A stretch of 64,000 bases of DNA from positions 558,001 through 622,000 of the forward strand of contig NZ_JAAGOX010000011.1 in the NCBI RefSeq assembly GCF_010500245.1, given 5' to 3'. The stretch is from Ruegeria sp. PrR005 (lineage in GTDB: Bacteria; Pseudomonadota; Alphaproteobacteria; Rhodobacterales; Rhodobacteraceae). Positions 1 to 6,971 of this stretch are shown one piece after another (positions within the stretch are counted from its first letter, which is position 1; the number at the start of each line of letters is the position of its first letter). The position numbers and the translations under genes were made by a program. The notes below the pieces were generated by a model. It did not search any database and had not been told where the DNA came from. It was given only the letters and a program-made list of their open reading frames with translations.

Positions 1-1324
1 GCCGGTGGTTGGCGTTACGCCAGCGGCAGGTCTCGAACACCCGCGTCTTGTAGAGATCCTTGATCGGGTTGTAGCCGCCCGCCATGTCGCCATAGATGGT
101 GGCATAGCCCACCGCCACCTCGGACTTGTTGCCGGTGGTCAGCAGCATCTCGCCAAACTTGTTGCTGAGCGCCATCAGCAAGAGGCCGCGCAGGCGGGAC
201 TGGATGTTCTCTTCGGTCAGGCCCGGCTCGGTCCCGGCAAAGAGCGGCGCCAGCGTATTGGTCACTGCCGCCTGGCTTTCCGAGATCGCCACATAGTCGT
301 AGCGCACGCCCAGCGCCTGCGCCACGGCCTCGGCATCCGCCAGCGACTCGGCACTGGTGTATTCCGATGGCAGCATCACGCAGCGCACGTTTTCGGCCCC
401 CAGCGCATCGGTGGCGATCGCCGCCACCAGCGCGGAATCGACGCCGCCTGAGAGGCCCATCAAAACCTTAGAAAAACCGGTCTTGCGCATGTAGTCGCGC
501 AGGCTTTCGACCATCACGCGGTAATCCTGCTCCCAGGCATCGGGCAGCGGCGCGATCTCGCCCTTGGCGATGCGCCAGCCTTCGGGCCCGCGTTCCAGAT
601 CGACATGGGCCACGGTCTCGTCAAAGACCGGCATGCGGAACGCCAGCGCGCCGCCGGGGTTGAGGCCAAAGGTGCCGCCATCGAACACCTGATCGTCCTG
701 ACCGCCCACCATGTTGAGATAAATGAGCGGCAGCCCGGTCTCGACCACCCGCGCCACCATTTGATTGACCCGGACGTCGTATTTGTCGCGGAAGTAGGGC
801 GAGCCATTGGGGACCAGCAGGAACTCGGCCCCGGTCTCGGCCAGGGTCTCGGCCACATCCTCGTGCCAGGCATCCTCGCAGATCGGGCTGCCGATGCGGG
901 TGTTGCCCACCGAATAGGGTCCGCCCAACGGACCGGCGTCGAAGATGCGCACCTCGTCGAACACGGTTTCATTGGGCAGGTGGGTCTTGAGCGAGCGGCT
1001 GGCGATCTTGCCACCCTTGAGGATCAGGTAGGCGTTATAGAGCTTGCCGTCCTCGACCCAGGGGCCGCCGATGGCCAGGGCCGGGCCGTCGGCGCATTCC
1101 TTGGCCAGCGCCTCGATCATCTCGATCGCGGCATCGTGAAAGACCGGTTTCAGCACCAGATCCTGGGTGTTGTACCCGGTGATGAACATTTCAGGCAGCG
1201 CAATCAGGTCCGCCCCCGCATCGCGCCCCTGCGCCCAGGCCTGTCTGGCCTTGGCCGCATTGCCGGCCAGATCACCGACCGTCGGATTGAGTTGCGCCAA
1301 AGTTATTCGGAAACGCCCGGCCAT
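1..1324 (-). CDS. nadE: Glutamine-dependent NAD+ synthetase (partial, C-terminus beyond window)
   Basis: The gene starts at ATG 1324 and runs off the left edge, so about 441 residues are visible. The N-terminal half is a nitrilase-type glutaminase domain: the catalytic Glu is in LPEMF (residue 45) and the catalytic Cys in SPICEDAW. The second half is the ammonia-dependent synthetase with the PP-loop SGGVDSALV, used to adenylate deamido-NAD. The enzyme makes NAD+ from nicotinic acid adenine dinucleotide, ATP and glutamine in the cytoplasm. Residues after the PP-loop (TTGNKSE, GYATIYGDMAGG) match the family closely. It is divergent from the MORN gene, with a 159-base gap for both promoters. The missing part is the last 100 or so residues. 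Confidence 0.96.
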   Translation of the reverse strand, partial: MAGRFRITLAQLNPTVGDLAGNAAKARQAWAQGRDAGADLIALPEMFITGYNTQDLVLKPVFHDAAIEMIEALAKECADGPALAIGGPWVEDGKLYNAYLILKGGKIASRSLKTHLPNETVFDEVRIFDAGPLGGPYSVGNTRIGSPICEDAWHEDVAETLAETGAEFLLVPNGSPYFRDKYDVRVNQMVARVVETGLPLIYLNMVGGQDDQVFDGGTFGLNPGGALAFRMPVFDETVAHVDLERGPEGWRIAKGEIAPLPDAWEQDYRVMVESLRDYMRKTGFSKVLMGLSGGVDSALVAAIATDALGAENVRCVMLPSEYTSAESLADAEAVAQALGVRYDYVAISESQAAVTNTLAPLFAGTEPGLTEENIQSRLRGLLLMALSNKFGEMLLTTGNKSEVAVGYATIYGDMAGGYNPIKDLYKTRVFETCRWRNANHR

Positions 1325-1483
1325 CTTGCCCTCTCAGCCTGTCCCTCGGATAGCCGATTTACCAGATCGACGCGCGAGGGAAAGCCAAATGCGCCAAAAG
1401 ACATTGCTCCTGCCCTAAGCCTGCCGTAATTTTGCCGTGCCGCACAGCATCAGACGGCCGACAAGGCAGACAGAGGCACAGGA

Positions 1484-2905
1484 ATGACCAAGATCCCCAG
1501 ACGTATCGCTTTCGTTACGGCAATGGCTGTCTCACAGGTTGCAGTTGCGCAGGACGTGCAGGTCCTGACGACGCAGGATGATATCGGGGGCGTCTACGAG
1601 GGTACGTTCCGGGGTGGGCTTCAGCATGGCACCGGCACATACCGTTTGCCCAACGGCTATGAATACGCGGGCGAGTGGGTCGATGGAGAAATCCGCGGCC
1701 GGGGTGTCGCGCGGTTTCCGAACGGGTCCGTCTATGAGGGGCAGTTCGTCAAGGGTAAACCCGAGGGTATGGGCAAGATCACTTTTTCCGATGGCGGCAC
1801 CTATGAGGGTGAGTGGAGCGACGGCGTCATCAATGGCCAGGGTGTCGCCACCTATGCCAACGGTGTCCGCTACGAAGGCGGATTTCGCGATGCGAAACAC
1901 CACGGCAAAGGCGTGATGCAAAGCCCCGGCGGCTATGTCTATGACGGCGACTGGGTGGATGGCGAAAAAGAGGGGATCGGCAAGATCACCTATCCCGACG
2001 GCGCGATCTACGAAGGTCAGATCCTGGCGGGTCAGCGTCATGGAGAGGGCAAGCTGACCCTGCCCGACGGGCTGGTCTATGTCGGGCTCTGGGCCGATGG
2101 CCAGATCAACGGGACCGGAACGCTGACGCAGGCCAATGGCGACGTCTACGAAGGCGAGTTGGTGGCCGGGCGCCGTCAGGGGATGGGCAAGGTCATCTAT
2201 GCCAACGGCGATATCTATGAAGGCCAGTTCGCCGATGACCGGCGCCAAGGACAGGGCACCTTTACCGGCACCGACGGCTACGTCTACACCGGTGCCTGGG
2301 TTGCCGGACAGATCGAAGGTCAGGGGCGTGTGACCTATCCCGACGGCTCGGTCTACGAAGGCAATTTCCGCGCCGACCTGGCCGATGGCCAGGGCAAGAT
2401 CACCTATCCCGACGGATCGAGCTATGAGGGCGATTGGGTCGCGGGCGTGATCGAAGGCACGGGCACGGCCACCTATGCCAATGGAATTGTCTATCAGGGC
2501 GAGTTCAAGAACGCGCGCAACCATGGCCAGGGTGTCATGACCTATGCCGATGGATATCGCTATGAAGGCGGCTGGCAGGATGGCGTTCGCCATGGCCAGG
2601 GCAAGGCGACCTATCCGGATGGTTCGGTCTATACCGGCCAATATGTGAACGGGCAGCGAGAAGGCGATGGCGAGATCGTGATGGCCGATGGCTTCCGCTA
2701 CAAGGGCCAGTGGGAAGGCGGCAAGATCAGCGGGTTGGGCGTGGCCACCTATGCCAATGGCGATGTCTACGAGGGCCATTTCCGCAATGGCAAGCGTCAG
2801 GGCGAAGGCACCATGAAATACGCCAGCGGCCAGGAAGAGACCGGCAACTGGGACAATGGCGCCCTGAACCGCAAAGAGGCGGCACCGGCCGCATCAGGCG
2901 GCTAG
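1484..2905 (+). CDS. Secreted MORN-repeat protein
   Basis: This 473-residue protein begins with a probable signal peptide (about residues 1-22, ending AVAQ). The rest is almost entirely MORN repeats of 23 residues with the pattern YEGxWxDGxxxGxGxxxYxxGxx. I count 18 full copies plus a degenerate last one from about residue 38 to 462, followed by a short Ala-rich tail. MORN repeats form an extended beta-hairpin stack that in other proteins binds lipids or partner proteins. The bacterial secreted versions have no agreed function. No catalytic domain is attached. It stands alone, divergent from nadE and convergent with the photolyase gene, whose stop overlaps its stop by four bases. The signal peptide points to a periplasmic or surface location. 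Confidence 0.88.
   Translation: MTKIPRRIAFVTAMAVSQVAVAQDVQVLTTQDDIGGVYEGTFRGGLQHGTGTYRLPNGYEYAGEWVDGEIRGRGVARFPNGSVYEGQFVKGKPEGMGKITFSDGGTYEGEWSDGVINGQGVATYANGVRYEGGFRDAKHHGKGVMQSPGGYVYDGDWVDGEKEGIGKITYPDGAIYEGQILAGQRHGEGKLTLPDGLVYVGLWADGQINGTGTLTQANGDVYEGELVAGRRQGMGKVIYANGDIYEGQFADDRRQGQGTFTGTDGYVYTGAWVAGQIEGQGRVTYPDGSVYEGNFRADLADGQGKITYPDGSSYEGDWVAGVIEGTGTATYANGIVYQGEFKNARNHGQGVMTYADGYRYEGGWQDGVRHGQGKATYPDGSVYTGQYVNGQREGDGEIVMADGFRYKGQWEGGKISGLGVATYANGDVYEGHFRNGKRQGEGTMKYASGQEETGNWDNGALNRKEAAPAASGG
1595..2869 (+). repeat. Tandem 69-bp coding repeat (MORN units)
   Basis: The DNA keeps a 69-base period matching the 23-residue MORN unit. Near-identical stretches such as the AAGATCACCTATCCCGACGG block recur around 1980 and 2396. 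The array has about 18 units and is in frame throughout, so unit gain or loss by recombination would keep the gene open. Confidence 0.8.
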
Positions 2906-4428
2906 ACCGTTTCACCCGCATCCAGTCTCGAGAGAAACGTATCGGCGTCGGCAAGAACCGTTTGCCGGTGCGTATCCTCCATGCGGTCCCATGTCCGATA
3001 CATGTTGCCCATTCTGGGATTATCGGAGAACCGGTCGCGATGCCTGTCAAGGAAATGCCAGTAAAGCAGGTTGAAAGGACACGCCTGCACGCCCGTTCTG
3101 GCCTTTACGTCATAGGAACATTGACCGCAGTAGTCTGACATCCTGTTGATGTAAGACCCGCTCGACACATAGGGTTTGGAGGCAACGACACCGCCATCTG
3201 CATACTGGCTCATGCCCAGCGTATTGGGGGCCTCGACCCATTCGCAAGCATCGGCATAGACCGCCAGATACCATTCGTGAACTTTCTGCGGGTCCACGCC
3301 CGCAAGCAGGGCAAAGTTCCCCGTGACCATCAGGCGCTGGATGTGATGGGCATAGGCTTCCTCCCGTGTCTGTGAAATAGCCTCGGCCATGCAATGCATG
3401 CGCGTTTCCGCCCCCCAATAAAGTGGCGACAAATCGCGATGATGGTCCAGTAGGTTGCGCGAGGTGTACTCCGGGCCTTCGAGAAAGTAGATGCCGCGCA
3501 CGAATTCCCGCCAGCCGATAATCTGCCTGATGAAACCCTCGGCGCAGTTCAGCGGAACCTTGCCCTGCTGCCAGGCCGCCTCGGCGGCCTGGCAAACCTC
3601 CAATGGCTCCAGCAGGCCGATGTTCAGATAGTGTGAAATGGCAGCATGGTAGAGAAACCGCTGCCCCGACAACATTGCATCCTGGTAGTCGCCGAACAGC
3701 GGCAGGGCCTGTGATATGAAATGATCCAGCGCCACGCGTGCCTGAGCGTGATCGGTTGCAAACCAGAAAGGATGCAAGGTGCCGAAGTTCTGGCCAAACC
3801 TGTCTGCGACGAGGGCCAGAACCTCTTGGGTTATTGCGTCGGGTTCAAACCGCATGGGGTCCGGGAAAGCCAGGTCTTTCGGTGCTTGTTTGCGGTTTTC
3901 CGCGTCATAGTTCCATTTTCCGCCGGCGGGCTGGTCCCCGTCCATCAACAGGCCGGTCTTGCGCCTCATGTCGCGATAGAACCACTCCATGCGCAACTGT
4001 TTTCGCCCCTTGGCCCAGCGCCGGAAGTCGGAACCGCGGGACACAAAACGTTCATCCGGCAGGAACTGCACCGTCAGGGGCAAATCGCGTAGTGCCGTGA
4101 TCAGACGCCACTCCCCCGGCGTGGTCACAAGAACCTCTCTCGAACCGGTCTCGTCGGCCCGTCGCAAGAGTTCCGCGGGTATCGACCCACCGTTTTCCCG
4201 ATCATCCAGTCGCGTATAGGCCACGGTCCATCCCAAGGCGCGCAGCCTGTCGGCGAATTTGCGCATGGCGGCCAGCACCAAAGCGATTTTCTTGGGGTGA
4301 TGGCGGACATACTCTGTCTCGGCGGTCACCTCGGCCATGACAACAAGATCTTTGGCCTTGTCCCCCGACGCAAGCGCCGACAGGCTTTCGCTCAGTTGAT
4401 CTCCCAAAACCAGGATAAGACGGTTCAC
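2902..4428 (-). CDS. Iron-sulfur photolyase/cryptochrome (FeS-BCP, PhrB-like)
   Basis: About 508 residues, of the prokaryotic (6-4) photolyase/cryptochrome class that binds FAD, a lumazine-type antenna and a [4Fe-4S] cluster. The N-terminus (RLILVLGDQLS) is the Rossmann antenna domain. The C-terminal half binds FAD. All four cluster cysteines are present: Cys346 (RMHCMAE), Cys434 and Cys437 (YCGQC) and Cys450 (VQACPFN), with the spacing 88-3-13 known from Agrobacterium PhrB. I chose GTG 4428 because its GTGA overlaps the stop of the upstream SDR gene and a GGGAAAGGA Shine-Dalgarno lies just before it. An ATG at 4452 is possible and would add 8 residues. Likely role: repair of UV (6-4) photoproducts or blue-light signalling; sequence alone does not decide which. 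Confidence 0.9.
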   Translation of the reverse strand: MNRLILVLGDQLSESLSALASGDKAKDLVVMAEVTAETEYVRHHPKKIALVLAAMRKFADRLRALGWTVAYTRLDDRENGGSIPAELLRRADETGSREVLVTTPGEWRLITALRDLPLTVQFLPDERFVSRGSDFRRWAKGRKQLRMEWFYRDMRRKTGLLMDGDQPAGGKWNYDAENRKQAPKDLAFPDPMRFEPDAITQEVLALVADRFGQNFGTLHPFWFATDHAQARVALDHFISQALPLFGDYQDAMLSGQRFLYHAAISHYLNIGLLEPLEVCQAAEAAWQQGKVPLNCAEGFIRQIIGWREFVRGIYFLEGPEYTSRNLLDHHRDLSPLYWGAETRMHCMAEAISQTREEAYAHHIQRLMVTGNFALLAGVDPQKVHEWYLAVYADACEWVEAPNTLGMSQYADGGVVASKPYVSSGSYINRMSDYCGQCSYDVKARTGVQACPFNLLYWHFLDRHRDRFSDNPRMGNMYRTWDRMEDTHRQTVLADADTFLSRLDAGETV

Positions 4429-5090
4429 CACGGGATTTCCTTTCCCGCCCAATCGAAGAATCCGCCCGTCTGTTCGGGCGTCAGGCCATCAATCACTCTC
4501 AAAAGGTTCGATGCCGCCTGATCTGGCGGGACAGCGGGATGACGGCCCAGATAACGCTCGGTAAACGCGGTCGCCACAGTGCCGGGATGCAATGCGACGC
4601 ATATGGCCTGCTTGTGGCTGCGCGCCAGCTCGATGGCGCCGGTACGAACGATCTGGTTCAGTGCTGCCTTTGCCGCCCGGTAACTGACCCAGCCACCCAG
4701 ACGGTTGTCCTCAATGGACCCAACCCGGGCCGACAGAACAGCAAAGACGGCGCGGCGATCTCGTGGCAAGAGCCGTGACGCCTCGCGCAGCACCAGGGCC
4801 GGACCAACCGCGTTCAGCGCGAACTGATCGAGCATGGCGCGCGCCGAAATCGCGCGCAGCGATTTTTCGGGCCGATTTTCGCCGATTTCCAATGCCCCCG
4901 TGGCCACGAAAACCAGATCGAACGGACCATCCAGCCCCTTCAATCGCGTTGCAACGGCATGGTCGTCGGTGAGGTCGAACCCATCGGCTGACCGGGATAC
5001 CCGGGTGACCATGACCCCCAGCCGATCGAGTTGAGCCGCAACCGCAGCACCGATCCCGCCCGAGGCCCCTATGACAAGCGCTTTTTCCAT
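4425..5090 (-). CDS. SDR-family oxidoreductase, C-factor (CsgA)-like
   Basis: This 221-residue short-chain dehydrogenase has the N-terminal nucleotide site GASGGIG (from residue 8) and the catalytic YRAAK motif. It lacks the substrate-loop extensions of longer SDRs. The closest family I recognise is the CsgA/C-factor-like group often encoded beside photolyase-family genes. Its stop overlaps the GTG start of the photolyase gene, so the two are almost certainly co-translated. The substrate is unknown. The start at ATG 5090 fits the usual MxKALVIGASGGIG beginning. Confidence 0.85.
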   Translation of the reverse strand: MEKALVIGASGGIGAAVAAQLDRLGVMVTRVSRSADGFDLTDDHAVATRLKGLDGPFDLVFVATGALEIGENRPEKSLRAISARAMLDQFALNAVGPALVLREASRLLPRDRRAVFAVLSARVGSIEDNRLGGWVSYRAAKAALNQIVRTGAIELARSHKQAICVALHPGTVATAFTERYLGRHPAVPPDQAASNLLRVIDGLTPEQTGGFFDWAGKEIPW

Positions 5091-5163
5091 GCTTCGTCAG
5101 CTAGCGGGAAACGAATGGCGATCAACATGATCGGCCAGAGTTTCCGCCCGGACATTTTCACCC

Positions 5164-5191
5164 TTTCCATTCGCGATGCGGCCTGTATAAC
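5164..5191 (+). promoter_or_regulatory. Putative leuA leader promoter
   Basis: A TATAAC hexamer (5186-5191) is a good -10. TTTCCA (5164-5169) is a weak -35 with a 16-base spacer. A start site about 7 bases downstream would fall at 5198-5200, on or next to the leader-peptide ATG. That would make a leaderless leader mRNA, consistent with the absence of a Shine-Dalgarno there. Inference from sequence only. Confidence 0.45.
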
Positions 5192-5199
5192 CTCTCGTC

Positions 5200-5286
5200 A
5201 TGATCAACCGCGCAGATATCCTTTTGACCAGCACCGCCATTCGTGGCGCTGCTCTGCGTGGTCTACTGATCCTAATCCGCCTCTGA
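5200..5286 (+). CDS. leuL: leuA leader peptide (attenuation), 28 residues
   Basis: A 28-codon ORF with ATG at 5200 and TGA at 5284-5286 ends in GLLILIRL, so six of the last seven residues before the stop are Leu, Ile or Arg. It includes two CTA leucine codons, which are rare in GC-rich Rhodobacteraceae. The stop lies inside the left arm of a perfect 10-bp stem. Leader peptides rich in regulatory residues before alternative RNA hairpins are the known mark of ribosome-mediated attenuation, and leuA and ilv leaders of this type are known in alphaproteobacteria. Leucine starvation would stall ribosomes on the CTA/CTG codons and change folding ahead of leuA. Confidence 0.72.
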   Translation: MINRADILLTSTAIRGAALRGLLILIRL

Positions 5287-5331
5287 GCGTGCCCATCGGC
5301 GCGCCCGCTCAGAGGAGGAGGCTTGCGCGCC
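5280..5331 (+). promoter_or_regulatory. Alternative stem-loops of the leuA attenuator
   Basis: Two pairings compete. The first joins 5280-5289 with 5306-5315 (CCTCTGAGCG with CGCTCAGAGG, perfect 10 bp, 16-base loop). The second joins GGCGCGC at 5298-5304 with GCGCGCC at 5325-5331. They interleave and cannot both form fully. The left arm of the first overlaps the end and stop of the leader peptide, so a ribosome there would block it. No long T-run follows, so control may act on elongation through Rho or on leuA translation rather than by a classical terminator. Confidence 0.6.
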
Positions 5332-5366
5332 ATCAGGCTTAGGACAGATACGGAAAGACACATCCC

Positions 5367-6941
5367 ATGACACATGCGACCGACCAAGACCGCGTCTTGA
5401 TTTTCGACACCACGCTCCGCGACGGCGAACAGAGCCCCGGTGCCACCATGACCCATACCGAAAAGCTCGAGATCGCCGAGATGCTCGACGAGATGGGCGT
5501 GGACATTATCGAGGCCGGATTCCCCATCGCCTCGGAAGGCGATTTCAAGGCGGTGAGCGAGATCGCCCGCCGCGCCAAGAATGCCCGCATCTGCGGGCTG
5601 GCGCGGGCCAATTTTGCCGATATCGACCGCTGCTGGGAGGCGGTGAAACACGCCGAGAAGAACCGCATTCATACGTTCATCGGCACCTCGCCTCTGCACC
5701 GGGCCATTCCCAACCTGACCATGGATGAAATGGCCGAGAAGATCCATGAAACGGTCAGCCACGCCCGCAACCTCTGCGAAAACGTGCAGTGGTCGCCGAT
5801 GGATGCGACCCGGACGGAATGGGATTACCTGTGCCGGGTGGTCGAGATCGCCATCAAGGCGGGTGCCAGCACCATCAACATCCCCGATACCGTCGGCTAT
5901 ACCGCGCCCGAGGAGTCGGCGAGCCTGATCCGCCGCCTGATCGAGACAGTGCCCGGCGCCGACCAGGTTATCTTTGCCACCCATTGCCACAACGACCTGG
6001 GCATGGCGACGGCCAACAGCCTGGCCGCCGTGGCCGGTGGTGCCCGGCAGATCGAATGCACGATCAACGGGTTGGGCGAACGCGCCGGTAACACGGCGTT
6101 GGAGGAAGTGGTCATGGCGATGAAGACCCGCCACGACATCATGCCATGGCACACAGGCATCGACACCACCAAGATCATGGCGATCTCGCGCCGGGTGGCA
6201 ACCGTTTCGGGCTTTCCGGTACAGTTCAACAAGGCCATCGTGGGCAAGAACGCATTCGCCCACGAAAGCGGCATCCATCAGGACGGGATGCTGAAGAACC
6301 GCGAGAATTTCGAGATCATGCGGCCCGAGGATATCGGCCTTTCCGGCACCTCGCTGCCATTGGGCAAGCATTCGGGGCGCGCCGCGCTGCGCGACAAGCT
6401 GGAACACCTTGGGTACGAGGTGGGCGATAACCAGCTCAAGGACATCTTCGTGCGGTTCAAGGAATTGGCCGACCGCAAGAAAGAGGTGTTCGACGACGAT
6501 GTGATCGCGCTGATGCGGTCGGGCGAGAATGCCGAACAGGACCATCTGCAACTGGTGTCGATGAAAGTGATCTGCGGCACTGGCGGCCCGGCCGAAGCCA
6601 CGGTCGAGATGGAGATCGACGGCAAGGATGTCAGCGCCACCGCGCATGGCGACGGGCCGGTGGACGCCAGCTTCAAGGCGATCCGCGCGTTGCATCCCAA
6701 CGAGGCGCATCTGCAACTCTATCAGGTGCATGCGGTGACCGAGGGCACGGATGCCCAGGCGACCGTGAGCGTGCGTCTGGAAGAGGACGGCATGATCGCC
6801 ACCGGCGAGTCGGCCAATACCGACACCGTGGTGGCCAGCGCCAAGGCCTATATCAACGCGCTCAACCGCTTGATGGTGCGCCGGGAAAAGGCCGGCCCCG
6901 GCGCGGATACGCGGGAAATCAGCTACAAGGATCTGACCTGA
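5367..6941 (+). CDS. leuA: 2-isopropylmalate synthase
   Basis: This 524-residue enzyme condenses acetyl-CoA with 2-ketoisovalerate in the first committed step of leucine synthesis. The N-terminal HMGL-like TIM barrel carries TTLRDGEQSPG (residues 13-23), the metal-binding HCHNDLGMA and NGLGERAGN. The C-terminal LeuA regulatory domain (about 390-515) is the usual site of leucine feedback inhibition. Length is normal for the long LeuA type. It is preceded by a Leu-rich leader peptide and alternative hairpins, so it is probably regulated by attenuation as well as by feedback. No other leu gene follows; the next gene is convergent. Confidence 0.97.
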   Translation: MTHATDQDRVLIFDTTLRDGEQSPGATMTHTEKLEIAEMLDEMGVDIIEAGFPIASEGDFKAVSEIARRAKNARICGLARANFADIDRCWEAVKHAEKNRIHTFIGTSPLHRAIPNLTMDEMAEKIHETVSHARNLCENVQWSPMDATRTEWDYLCRVVEIAIKAGASTINIPDTVGYTAPEESASLIRRLIETVPGADQVIFATHCHNDLGMATANSLAAVAGGARQIECTINGLGERAGNTALEEVVMAMKTRHDIMPWHTGIDTTKIMAISRRVATVSGFPVQFNKAIVGKNAFAHESGIHQDGMLKNRENFEIMRPEDIGLSGTSLPLGKHSGRAALRDKLEHLGYEVGDNQLKDIFVRFKELADRKKEVFDDDVIALMRSGENAEQDHLQLVSMKVICGTGGPAEATVEMEIDGKDVSATAHGDGPVDASFKAIRALHPNEAHLQLYQVHAVTEGTDAQATVSVRLEEDGMIATGESANTDTVVASAKAYINALNRLMVRREKAGPGADTREISYKDLT

Positions 6942-6947
6942 AGCGCC

Positions 6948-6966
6948 GGGCCCGCCCTGCGGGCCC
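6948..6966. terminator. Hairpin between convergent leuA and cyclase genes
   Basis: GGGCCCGC and GCGGGCCC form a perfect 8-bp stem around a CCT loop, seven bases after the leuA stop and just before the cyclase stop on the other strand. There is no T-run on either side, so it may work with Rho or protect 3' ends. Confidence 0.55.
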
Positions 6967-6971
6967 GCGCC

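Noticed and set aside
1595-2869. Regular 69-base repeats as a possible CRISPR array
   Set aside because: The repeats are coding, contiguous without spacers, and match MORN units.
5091-5199. Possible RpoE-type promoter for the SDR-photolyase pair
   Set aside because: A TGATCA occurs on the minus strand, but no TA-rich -10 lies 18 bases downstream.
5097-6731. Long minus-strand frame (544 codons) opposite leuA
   Set aside because: Shadow of leuA by the same composition effect; leuA is certain.
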